Of a stretch of DNA of 29,360 nt, positions 1 to 6,740 are shown piece after piece. Within the stretch, counting starts at the first letter, position 1; every line of letters starts with the position of its first letter. The notes beneath the pieces were generated by a model. The model was not told the origin of the DNA. It did no database searches and worked only from the letters and a program-made list of their open reading frames with translations. The position numbers and the translations under genes are program-made. Source of the stretch: Anaerolineales bacterium UBA4823 (GTDB lineage: Bacteria; Chloroflexota; Anaerolineae; Anaerolineales; UBA4823); NCBI GenBank assembly GCA_002402275.1, contig DHFN01000099.1, forward strand, positions 1 through 29,360, read 5' to 3'.

Positions 1-1057
1 GCTGATGATAGAGGCGTGCATTCTCTATGGCAACCATGGCTTGATTGGTGATGATTTGCAAAGTCTCACATCGTTCGAGCGTGAAATATTCTGGAGCGGG
101 ATGAGCAAAAATTGCGACTCCATAGACTTCTAATCCGCGACACAAAGGGATGCAAAATATGGATTTACAGGTGTGAAAGGCGACTATGCGACGGAGTTCT
201 GGATCACTAATTGGATTTATTGCTTTTTGGGCAGTTCGTTCTTCAATGGCTTTGGATAATATTCCGCTTAAACCTCTCAAACTAATTCGTTGATCAGAGG
301 GAGTGAAATGACGGGCGGAGACAAGCTTTAAATTAGCATAACCATTTTTCCCGTTGTGGTAAATATAGTAAGCCGAGACTAACTTTTGTTCAGATTGATC
401 CGCTGAAAAAAGAGCCTGAGAACTCATATTGAGCGCTTTTTCCACAACCATTTGAAAATTGAGGGTCGAGCTAAGGGTTGTGATAATCTGATAGAGTGCT
501 TTACGACGTTCTGTTGTGATGGTTTGCTCAGAATGATTTTGGTTTGATGCTAGATCTGTAGTGGTATTCTCTCCAAGCAGGGGTAACCGCTGTAGAAGAA
601 AATAGATGCCCACACAGATTAGCGCATCAATTAGAAACCAAATTGAAGAAATCAGGATTGCAAAAACATGGTCGGGTTGCATCAACACAATGGAAATGAA
701 CCAAACCAGATTGGTGGACATAGCAATTAAGAACCCGGTTAGGTTAAAGTAAAATCCGGCTGACCATAAGGGAAGCAGGCTCGCCAAAAGCATGATTGGA
801 TTGCCATTCGTAGAGAGGATCAGGGTGGAACCACTTGTGAGAATATCCATCACGAGACATAACCAACGAGAAGTTATTTGACTAGGATGAAAGCGGGTAC
901 GGAAAGATAACAATGTGTTTAATAAACCATTGGCTAATAAGATAATCAACACTAGGGGCGATGAGCGGTTTATCAGGGCAAGCGAAAATAAGGTTAGCCA
1001 CCGTAAATGGATAACCAAATAGTCTTGTTTTGTAATGAGGAGGGAATCATTCTTCAT
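1..1057 (-). CDS. Membrane-anchored GAF-domain sensor protein, partial (3' end outside window)
   Basis: My own translation from the ATG at 1057 stays open for 352 codons to the window edge, so only the N-terminal part is present. Residues about 20-158 are strongly hydrophobic and look like five or six membrane helices with short loops. A polar linker follows (about 160-185). From about 186 to 350 there is a GAF-type sensory domain ending in IENARLYHQ, the same closing motif as the GAF modules of the large kinase at 8748-13271. The missing C-terminus is probably a histidine kinase, GGDEF or phosphatase output domain, but nothing in the window shows which. The gene starts 27 nt after the stop of the upstream rdgB-like gene on the same strand, so they are probably co-transcribed. 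No strong ribosome binding site is visible before the ATG. Confidence 0.75.
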   Translation of the reverse strand, partial: MKNDSLLITKQDYLVIHLRWLTLFSLALINRSSPLVLIILLANGLLNTLLSFRTRFHPSQITSRWLCLVMDILTSGSTLILSTNGNPIMLLASLLPLWSAGFYFNLTGFLIAMSTNLVWFISIVLMQPDHVFAILISSIWFLIDALICVGIYFLLQRLPLLGENTTTDLASNQNHSEQTITTERRKALYQIITTLSSTLNFQMVVEKALNMSSQALFSADQSEQKLVSAYYIYHNGKNGYANLKLVSARHFTPSDQRISLRGLSGILSKAIEERTAQKAINPISDPELRRIVAFHTCKSIFCIPLCRGLEVYGVAIFAHPAPEYFTLERCETLQIITNQAMVAIENARLYHQ

Positions 1058-1084
1058 TCTTGTGATATTAATTCAATCACATTG

Positions 1085-1693
1085 TTATGATTTCTTGCCT
1101 AACAAAATAGTAAGGTAAGGTAAGGCAGACTGAATGGCGTGGGCACGATGGCTGAATTGATTTTTTTGTTCCATAGTTAATTCTGCCATGGTCAAATTAA
1201 GCCCAGGTAATAAGAAAATGGGATCATAGCCAAACCCATTATGTCCACGCTCTTCTGCAATGATTTGTCCTGCACATGTTCCTTCGTAAGCATAATGGCG
1301 GTTATCTGGAAGGCAAATAACCACGGTACAGACGAAGCGAGCTTCCCAAGGTTGGGGGTAATCCTTTAGCAGATCAAGCAGGTAAGCGCGGCGATCTGCG
1401 TCGCTTGCGTTAGGTTTGGGTGAAAACCGGGCGGATTGTATGCCGGGTTTTCCATTTAAAACCGAAACCTCTAAACCCGAATCGTCTGCCAGGGTGATCA
1501 AACCACTTTGCTGAGCATAGGTGATTCCTTTTTTGAGTGCGTTTTCCAAATAAGAACTTCCGTCTTCTTCTATTTTTTGATGGAAAGATATATCTTTTAG
1601 AGTAAGAAGGACAGCAGGTAAAGAGGAAAGGAGTGATTTTATTTCTCGAATTTTTCCGGGGTTTGTGGTTGCAATTAACAATTTATTTTGCAT
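1085..1693 (-). CDS. rdgB: XTP/dITP pyrophosphatase (non-canonical purine NTP pyrophosphatase)
   Basis: This is a 202-residue member of the RdgB/HAM1/Ham1p-like family, which hydrolyses XTP, ITP and dITP to monophosphates and pyrophosphate and so keeps deaminated purines out of DNA and RNA. The sequence shows the family signatures in order: ATTNPGKIREI at the N-terminus (phosphate binding), DDSGLEV followed by GKPGIQSARF in the middle (catalytic acidic residues), GFGYDPIF (base recognition) and SHRAHA near the C-terminus. Length is normal for the family. The ATG at 1693 gives the canonical N-terminus, although the upstream GGATAAG is only a weak ribosome binding site. It is divergent from the DUF177-sigma operon and is followed 27 nt downstream by a GAF sensor gene on the same strand. 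The assignment is secure. Confidence 0.95.
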   Translation of the reverse strand: MQNKLLIATTNPGKIREIKSLLSSLPAVLLTLKDISFHQKIEEDGSSYLENALKKGITYAQQSGLITLADDSGLEVSVLNGKPGIQSARFSPKPNASDADRRAYLLDLLKDYPQPWEARFVCTVVICLPDNRHYAYEGTCAGQIIAEERGHNGFGYDPIFLLPGLNLTMAELTMEQKNQFSHRAHAIQSALPYLTILLGKKS

Positions 1694-1753
1694 GATAACT
1701 TATCCAATAAATATTACAAGATTAGTATTAAATTACAAAAGATTTAGTAATTA

Positions 1754-1782
1754 TTGACATTTAAGTTGGTTTATGCTATAAT
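1754..1782 (+). promoter_or_regulatory. Perfect-consensus sigma-70 promoter for the DUF177-sigma factor operon
   Basis: TTGACA at 1754-1759 and TATAAT at 1777-1782 are separated by exactly 17 nt, matching the housekeeping consensus at all twelve positions. The predicted transcription start is about 1789, only about 17 nt before the ATG at 1806, so the untranslated leader is very short and lacks a strong Shine-Dalgarno sequence. Confidence 0.85.
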
Positions 1783-1805
1783 GTGGACAGATTTTATTCA
1801 ACGAG

Positions 1806-2321
1806 ATGATTGTGTCACCCAATAATTTACTGCGGATAAATGTTGGCTTTATTATTAATCTCCCCGTTGGTGAGAGCCGCGATTTTTCCCTTGACATCTC
1901 CAGAATTTACCTTAAACCAGACCTTGAATTATCCAATCTGAACGGAGGGGTCCGAATTACGCGGACTGCCCAAGGTTTATTAACCCATGTTATTTTGAAT
2001 GCACTCACACCATCTGAGTGTGTGCGCTGCTTGGCCAACTTCAACCTGCCTCTCCATGTTGATTTTAGCGAACACTACGCCTTCTCAGAGAATTCTCTTG
2101 AAGAAGGCGGGATGCTGCTTCCTGAAAATGCACAACTCGACTTATCTGCGGTTATCCGGGAATATATGCTGTTAGATATTCCCATTAGCCCATTATGTAA
2201 ACCAGATTGTAAAGGACTTTGCCCAATTTGTGGTGAAAATCAAAACGAAATCACCTGTGATCATGGCGACGCGGAGGGTAATCCGGCGCTATCGGTCTTG
2301 AAGTCGTTTTTAGATCATTGA
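1806..2321 (+). CDS. DUF177 (YceD-family) protein
   Basis: This 171-residue protein belongs to the DUF177/YceD family. Family members are usually encoded next to rpmF (ribosomal protein L32) and have been linked to 23S rRNA or large-subunit maturation; their biochemical activity is not settled. The sequence shows the typical N-terminal beta-rich half, the ECVRC pair (Cys72, Cys75) and a C-terminal cysteine cluster (CKPDCKGLCPICG, Cys131, 135, 139 and 142, plus Cys151) that probably binds zinc. An acidic loop (about 90-112) precedes a short helix. Unusually, no rpmF follows; the next gene, 57 nt downstream, is a sigma factor. The ATG at 1806 lies about 17 nt from the predicted transcription start. 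Family assignment is good and function is inferred only. Confidence 0.88.
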   Translation: MIVSPNNLLRINVGFIINLPVGESRDFSLDISRIYLKPDLELSNLNGGVRITRTAQGLLTHVILNALTPSECVRCLANFNLPLHVDFSEHYAFSENSLEEGGMLLPENAQLDLSAVIREYMLLDIPISPLCKPDCKGLCPICGENQNEITCDHGDAEGNPALSVLKSFLDH

Positions 2322-2378
2322 TATTATCATATTTTATCCATTTAGCTCGTCTGTTCTCCATTCCTAGGAGGGATGCGC

Positions 2379-3398
2379 ATGGTTCTAACCAGCTTAAAAT
2401 CTCTTCAAGAGAGTTCCGGAAATAAGAGGGAAATTCCGGAAATAGCCGAAGCTCTGTTCAAGGATGATATTGTTCATCTCCACGAAAATTTTCCTGACGA
2501 TCCCTTAGATTTATACTTAAAAGAAATGGCTTCTGTTCCTCTTTTAAGCCATGATGAAGAAATAGAACTGGCGCAGCAAATCGAAAGTGGACGGAAGGCA
2601 CAAAAACTCATTGCCAACCCTGAAACTCGCCTGAACAAATTACAACTTCAAGAATTGCAGCAACAAGTCCATGAAGGAATGGCAGCTCGTGAGCATCTCA
2701 TCCGGGCGAATACCCGTTTAGTCATCTCGATTGCCAGGCGTTATATTGGCTGTGGAGTGCTTTTCAGTGATTTAATCCAAGAGGGCAATTTAGGATTGAT
2801 TCGGGCGGTGGAGAAATTTGAATATCAACGCGGCTTTCGATTCTCTACTTATGCCACCTGGTGGATCCGCCAGGCAGTCATGCGCGCCATCGCGATGCAA
2901 AGCCGCACAATCCGTCTGCCCGTTTATTTGGGGGATCGGGTACGCAAAATTCAACAAATTGCTCATAACCTTGAGCAGGATTTAGGACGCCCGCCAACCA
3001 CTGAGGAGATTGCAATCGAAGGGGACGAAACCCCTGAGCGAGTGAATTGGTTTTTGCAGCTTTCACAAAGCCCTCTTTCATTAGAAAATCCTTATGGCGA
3101 GGATGAAGAAGCCGAGTTCGGTGCATTCATCGAAGATGAAACCGCAGAAAAACCCTATGATGTCGTTCAAAACCTAATGCTTCAGGAAAAGATCGAATCA
3201 GCTTTGGCAACCCTTTCCCCTCGGGAAGCACGCGTCATCCGTATGCGTTATGGACTTGATCGTCAACATGAATTAACCTTAGAGGAAGTCGGTGAGAAAT
3301 TTGGATTAACCCGCGAACGGATTCGCCAAATCGAATTGCAGGCTTTGCGCCGATTACGTCATCCAAGCCGGGCTAGGACATTGAGAGAATACTTGTAA
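2379..3398 (+). CDS. RNA polymerase sigma-70 family factor (RpoD/SigA-like, group 1 or 2)
   Basis: A 339-residue sigma factor. Region 1.2 is at DPLDLYLKEMASVPLLSHDEE (about residue 41-61). Region 2 spans about 100-185 with DLIQEGNLGLIRAVEKF (2.2) and FRFSTYATWWIRQAV (2.3-2.4). Region 3 is about 186-265. Region 4 is at the end, with LTLEEVGEKFGLTRERIRQIE as the -35-recognising helix-turn-helix. There is no region 1.1. Compared with textbook primary factors, IAMQSRTIRLPVYL replaces the usual IADQARTIRIPVHM, so this could be a primary-like group 2 factor rather than the essential one. Start choice: AGGAGG at 2366-2371 abuts an ATG at 2373 but sits 7 nt before the ATG at 2379, so I prefer 2379. 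It is co-directional with DUF177 and ends just before the metG leader promoter. Confidence 0.92.
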   Translation: MVLTSLKSLQESSGNKREIPEIAEALFKDDIVHLHENFPDDPLDLYLKEMASVPLLSHDEEIELAQQIESGRKAQKLIANPETRLNKLQLQELQQQVHEGMAAREHLIRANTRLVISIARRYIGCGVLFSDLIQEGNLGLIRAVEKFEYQRGFRFSTYATWWIRQAVMRAIAMQSRTIRLPVYLGDRVRKIQQIAHNLEQDLGRPPTTEEIAIEGDETPERVNWFLQLSQSPLSLENPYGEDEEAEFGAFIEDETAEKPYDVVQNLMLQEKIESALATLSPREARVIRMRYGLDRQHELTLEEVGEKFGLTRERIRQIELQALRRLRHPSRARTLREYL

Positions 3399-3417
3399 AA
3401 CGAAATTTCCTTTTCGA

Positions 3418-3446
3418 TTGACAAAAATTAAGGTAAAGGATAAACT
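3418..3446 (+). promoter_or_regulatory. Candidate promoter of the metG leader
   Basis: A consensus TTGACA (3418-3423) is followed after 17 nt by TAAACT (3441-3446, four of six matches to TATAAT). It begins 20 nt after the sigma factor gene ends. The predicted start is about 3453, giving metG a leader of roughly 170 nt. Confidence 0.55.
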
Positions 3447-3452
3447 CTAAAA

Positions 3453-3598
3453 ATGAAACGGATAAGGGTGAGAATCCTTATGGATATGGCGGTTCAAATT
3501 CGTAAACCCGGTCTGGAGGCAGCCCCATTGACTAGGTTTTTATGATGTGGAACGAAATATAAATATTAGGCTGTCCGATGTGGACAGCCATTTTTGTT
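3453..3598 (+). promoter_or_regulatory. Structured metG leader, candidate transcription attenuator (class unknown)
   Basis: Three hairpins can be drawn by eye. The first is ATAAGG 3462-3467 with CCTTAT 3476-3481. The second is AAACCCGGTC 3504-3513 with GACTAGGTTT 3530-3539 (one C-A mismatch, one G-U), which is followed by U residues. The third is the terminator at 3569-3589. GGAGGCAGCC at 3515-3524, inside hairpin 2, can alternatively pair with GGCTGTCC at 3569-3576, the 5' arm of the terminator (8 bp with a GG bulge). This gives mutually exclusive antiterminator and terminator states, the usual layout of a riboswitch or attenuator. The region also contains a 30-codon open frame, 3453-3545, whose ATG coincides with the predicted transcription start. 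No known class could be matched convincingly: T-box and S-box signatures are absent. Confidence 0.45.
3569..3598 (+). terminator. Rho-independent terminator upstream of metG
   Basis: GGCTGTCC (3569-3576) pairs perfectly with GGACAGCC (3582-3589) around a 5-nt loop, followed by ATTTTTGTT. It lies only 14 nt before the metG Shine-Dalgarno (GGAGG 3613-3617), so it either ends sigma-factor transcripts or acts as a conditional attenuator for metG. Confidence 0.8.
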
Positions 3599-3622
3599 AA
3601 TTAATATTTTTCGGAGGTTTGA

Positions 3623-5407
3623 ATGGCAGAATATATTTTGGTTGCTGTTGCCTGGCCTTATGCTAATTCTGAAATTCATGTTGGTAATCTTACCGGATCT
3701 TACTTGCCTGCCGACATTTTTGCTCGTTATCAACGATTGAAAGGAAATCATGTCATCATGGTATCCGGATCCGATTCACACGGGACACCCGTAACAGTGC
3801 GGGCTGACGCAGAAAAGACGACCCCTTATGCGGTTTATCAGAAATACCACGAGGGATTTATAGAATTATTTCAACAAGCTGGTTTGGCTTATGATTTATT
3901 TACAACCACTCATACCGATAACCACTTTAAGGTATCTCAGGCAATTTTCTTAGCCCTCCAAAAAAATAGGTATCTTTATACGCAAAAAGAGACTCAGTGG
4001 TATTCCTCTGCTCAAAAACGTTTTTTACCCGATCGCTATGTTGAGGGCACTTGCTATATTTGTGGGTACGAGAATGCCCGAGGAGATCAATGTGATGGCT
4101 GTGGAAACTTGCTTGACGCCACTCAATTGATCAATCCTCGTTCGAAAATTGATGGGAGTGTGCCCGAGCTGAAAGAAACGGAGCATTTTTACATTGATTT
4201 GGAGAAACTACAACCTCAAATTGTCACATTCCTCGAGGCGCGACAATCTTATTGGCGTCCGAATGTACTACGACAATCCCTGGGTCAAATTCAAGCAGAA
4301 GCCTTACATGGGAGACCAATCACCCGTGATCTAGATTGGGGAATACCGGTGCCAATTGATGGATGGCAAGGAAAATGCTTATATGTCTGGTTCGAAGCGG
4401 TGATCGGTTATTTATCAGCAGCGATTGAATGGTCGCAATTAACCGGGCAGCCAGACGCCTGGCAGAACTGGTGGTTCAACCCTGGTGCAAAAAGTTATTA
4501 TTTTATTGGGAAGGACAATATCCCCTTTCATGCGGTTATATGGCCCGGACAGTTAATTGGTTCTGGAGAATGGTTTGGAAAATTATTTGCTGGATTGGAT
4601 AATAAATATCTTACGCTTCCCTATGATGTGCCAGCGAATGAGTTTATGAATCTGGAGGGAAAGAAGATATCCGGAAGCCGAAATTGGGCTGTGTGGGGGC
4701 GTGATTTTCTTTCCCGGTATGACCCTGATGCTTTGCGTTATTACCTGACCGCAAATATGCCGGAGAGCCGGGATAGCGATTGGGATTGGCAGGATTTTCT
4801 CCTCCGCAACAACAATGAATTAGTCGCTACCTGGGGGAATCTGGCAAACCGGGTGCTTTCTTTTGCCTATCGAAATTGGGAAGGGCAAATTCCCAAGCCA
4901 GGAGAATACCGGGCGATCGATCAACAAATCCTAACCAGGGTAGAGGATGGTTTCAAGAGTGTGGGAGAACATTTTGATGCAGTTCGTCTGCGGGTTGCTC
5001 TGCAGGAAGGGATGTCCATAGCCGGTGAGGTGAATAAATATCTAGACGAGACTGCCCCGTGGTTTGAGATAAAAACCGATAAAAATGCTGCTGCCACATC
5101 TATTTATACCGCCCTGCGGGCAATCGATTCGCTCAAAATTCTTCTTGCCCCATTCTTGCCTTTTAGCGCCGAGAAATTACATCACTATTTGGGTTACTCT
5201 GGAACTCTATTTGGTGAACAGACTACTCAACTAGTCGGGGACAGTTTAGGGGAACATCGAGTGTTAGGCTATGATCCCCAGAATGCAAGTGGAAAATGGG
5301 CACCCAGCCAATTACCGGCCGGACAGAAGTTGCACGAGCCCGCTCCGCTATTCAAGAAACTGGATGAAAAAATTGTAGCTGAGGAACGAGAAAGATTGGG
5401 AAGATAA
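3623..5407 (+). CDS. metG: Methionyl-tRNA synthetase
   Basis: This 594-residue class I synthetase charges tRNA-Met in the cytoplasm using ATP. It has the HIGH-type motif as HVGN (residues 19-22) after AWPYANSEI, a connective-peptide zinc knuckle with Cys144, Cys147, Cys157 and Cys160, and the KMSKS-equivalent loop as KKISGS (about 347-352) followed by RNWAVW. The anticodon-binding helical domain occupies about 390-540. The C-terminal tRNA-binding (Trbp111-like) extension found in some bacteria is missing; the protein ends about 50 residues after the helical bundle. The ATG at 3623 is preceded by GGAGG at 5-nt spacing. The gene is preceded by its own promoter and a structured leader with a terminator, suggesting attenuation control. 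The KISGS variant resembles archaeal/eukaryote-like MetRS branches more than the E. coli KMSKS form. Confidence 0.96.
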   Translation: MAEYILVAVAWPYANSEIHVGNLTGSYLPADIFARYQRLKGNHVIMVSGSDSHGTPVTVRADAEKTTPYAVYQKYHEGFIELFQQAGLAYDLFTTTHTDNHFKVSQAIFLALQKNRYLYTQKETQWYSSAQKRFLPDRYVEGTCYICGYENARGDQCDGCGNLLDATQLINPRSKIDGSVPELKETEHFYIDLEKLQPQIVTFLEARQSYWRPNVLRQSLGQIQAEALHGRPITRDLDWGIPVPIDGWQGKCLYVWFEAVIGYLSAAIEWSQLTGQPDAWQNWWFNPGAKSYYFIGKDNIPFHAVIWPGQLIGSGEWFGKLFAGLDNKYLTLPYDVPANEFMNLEGKKISGSRNWAVWGRDFLSRYDPDALRYYLTANMPESRDSDWDWQDFLLRNNNELVATWGNLANRVLSFAYRNWEGQIPKPGEYRAIDQQILTRVEDGFKSVGEHFDAVRLRVALQEGMSIAGEVNKYLDETAPWFEIKTDKNAAATSIYTALRAIDSLKILLAPFLPFSAEKLHHYLGYSGTLFGEQTTQLVGDSLGEHRVLGYDPQNASGKWAPSQLPAGQKLHEPAPLFKKLDEKIVAEERERLGR

Positions 5408-5522
5408 ACCGAAATTATTTGGTGGATCTACAATTTCAATATCAGTATTTCCCAGTGGCTAAAGTATGTAATTATCCTTCTTGTTATACTTACTATCCCC
5501 TATAAAAATTTTATGTAATTGT

Positions 5523-6284
5523 TTAACCAATATGTGGCAATTCATGTGGAGGGCGAAGATACCAGCGACCATCGGGGCGCTCAAGTAACTCAAACACTTG
5601 ATTCTTTATATCCATGACTAAGACATGCCAGCCAAGTTCATCCTCCCATTGGCGTCCGCTCGAGACAATTTGGATATCCTTCTCTTGCCAATTGAATGCG
5701 TGAATTTGAGGGGTCCCATCAGCAGCGTAGGAATAATTCACTGCCAGAGGGTGATAGTAAGGTGTTATTTGAGGATCAGGTGGTTGATGGATATGCTGTT
5801 GGAGTTCTTGAAATAACAGCCAGAGCGCCAATTCGGCGGATTGGTTTTTGATAGCCAGACGTTCTCCAAAAAATCGGTAACAATGAGCCGTAGTAGTATC
5901 TGCTGAAGCTAAGCCGATCCAGACTGTCCCGACCGGTTTCTGAGGAGATCCTCCACCTGGTCCGGCAATTCCACTGACTGCGATAGCGCAATCGCTATGG
6001 AACAGTTGTTTGGCACCGTTTACCATTTCACGGACAGTTTGTTCGCTCACGGCACCAAAGGATTTAAGGGTCTCATTTTGGACACTCAATAGGTTGTGTT
6101 TAGCCTCATTCGTATAGGCGTTGATTCCACCCAAATAATAATCAGAAGCACCCGCAATATTGGTTATCCGATGGCTGATCAATCCCCCAGTGCAAGATTC
6201 TGCCAGCGATAATGTCCATTTTAATTGGCGCAACAGGGGTGCAATGTTAGATTCTAAATCAGGAAGTTTCATCTCATAATCCAT
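5523..6284 (-). CDS. cinA: CinA-family nicotinamide-nucleotide amidohydrolase (PncC-like) with C-terminal extension
   Basis: A 253-residue protein. Residues about 10-165 form the CinA C-terminal/PncC domain, which deamidates nicotinamide mononucleotide in NAD recycling. The diagnostic motifs are visible: LSLAESCTGG, AGASDYYLGG, AYTNEAKHNLL, GAVSEQTVREM and VSGIAGPGGGSPQKPVGTVWI. The N-terminal molybdopterin-binding-like domain of full CinA is absent, as in stand-alone PncC. About 85 extra residues follow (about 168-253), rich in Trp and His, with the pattern GTPQIHAFNWQ, VSSGRQW, VFELLERPDGRWYL. This tail resembles DUF6504-type modules from memory, but the match is unverified. Start could be the ATG at 6284 or at 6272; neither has a strong ribosome binding site. 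It converges on metG across 115 nt with no clear terminator. Confidence 0.9.
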   Translation of the reverse strand: MDYEMKLPDLESNIAPLLRQLKWTLSLAESCTGGLISHRITNIAGASDYYLGGINAYTNEAKHNLLSVQNETLKSFGAVSEQTVREMVNGAKQLFHSDCAIAVSGIAGPGGGSPQKPVGTVWIGLASADTTTAHCYRFFGERLAIKNQSAELALWLLFQELQQHIHQPPDPQITPYYHPLAVNYSYAADGTPQIHAFNWQEKDIQIVSSGRQWEDELGWHVLVMDIKNQVFELLERPDGRWYLRPPHELPHIG

Positions 6285-6740
6285 GATATAAAATTGAAAG
6301 TTGGTTTTATAACTCGTTCAAGAATTAGGGTCACGAATAAGCGAAACAAAATTAACGAACCCATCATAGATAAAAAGATGGGTTTGATCAAGCGTTTTAT
6401 TAATTATAGCTTTCAAATCAGTTTTTTCACAATGGATAATGAGATGCTTATAAAAAAGGTTGTCACCCCGAGCGAAGCGAGGGGTCTTTACGTTATCAAT
6501 AAGATATCTCGCTTTGTTCGATATGACAATTAAGACTTTTAGGATAATTGCTAAGATTTATAAACTAAAATAGGTCCTAATATAAGCCAAACAATTAATA
6601 AACCGCCCACGAATATAAATACGAATAAACGAAAAGGACGTGATTTGCATTTGAATCTGAATCACCAATATGTATTTTCCTTAAAAAATGACCAGTAACT
6701 AGTATTCTTGGTAAAATTAAGGGTGGCAGGATAATTTAAC
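6285..6740. other. Intergenic region between cinA and uvrC
   Basis: This 456-nt AT-rich stretch separates divergent cinA and uvrC and should hold both promoters, though no strong match to consensus is evident. It holds a hairpin at 6358-6384 (AACCCATC and GATGGGTT, 11-nt loop) of unknown role and a REP-like inverted pair at 6456-6527. A 79-codon open frame (6294-6533) runs through the repeat, has no recognisable product and is not considered a gene. Confidence 0.6.
6456..6527 (+). repeat. REP-like inverted repeat pair, copy 1
   Basis: The first unit (core 6465-6485, plus strand) has arms ACCCC and GGGGT, each followed inward by a GA step, around GCGAAGC. The second unit (core 6504-6524) is the same design on the minus strand: arms ATATC and GATAT, GA steps, centre ACAAAGC. 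Cores are 21 nt each and are separated by 18 nt. A 34-nt stretch (6456-6489) is identical to 29254-29287. The arms differ between units but keep pairing, so the folded shape appears conserved rather than the sequence. Confidence 0.85.

Noticed and set aside
3465..3525. Cobalamin or FMN riboswitch resemblance in the metG leader (GGGTGAGAATCC and GTCTGGAGGCAGCC)
   Set aside because: The first piece resembles a cobalamin P4 loop and the second loosely resembles a B12 box, but the other conserved elements (GCCACT-type and GGGAA-type segments) and the expected length are missing. No class call is justified.
3500..3545. Signal recognition particle RNA resemblance (ACCCGGTCTGGAGGCAGCC)
   Set aside because: The essential GGAA tetraloop and its asymmetric loop are absent, and the surrounding pairing does not fit the SRP fold.
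3453..3598. T-box leader for metG
   Set aside because: No TGGNACC-type T-box sequence and no recognisable stem I with an ATG specifier loop could be found.
5408..5522. Terminator between metG and cinA
   Set aside because: Only AT-rich sequence was seen, with no stem of useful length followed by a T-run on either strand.
6294..6533. 79-codon open frame between cinA and uvrC
   Set aside because: It runs through the REP-like repeat, overlaps no known family and lacks a ribosome binding site.
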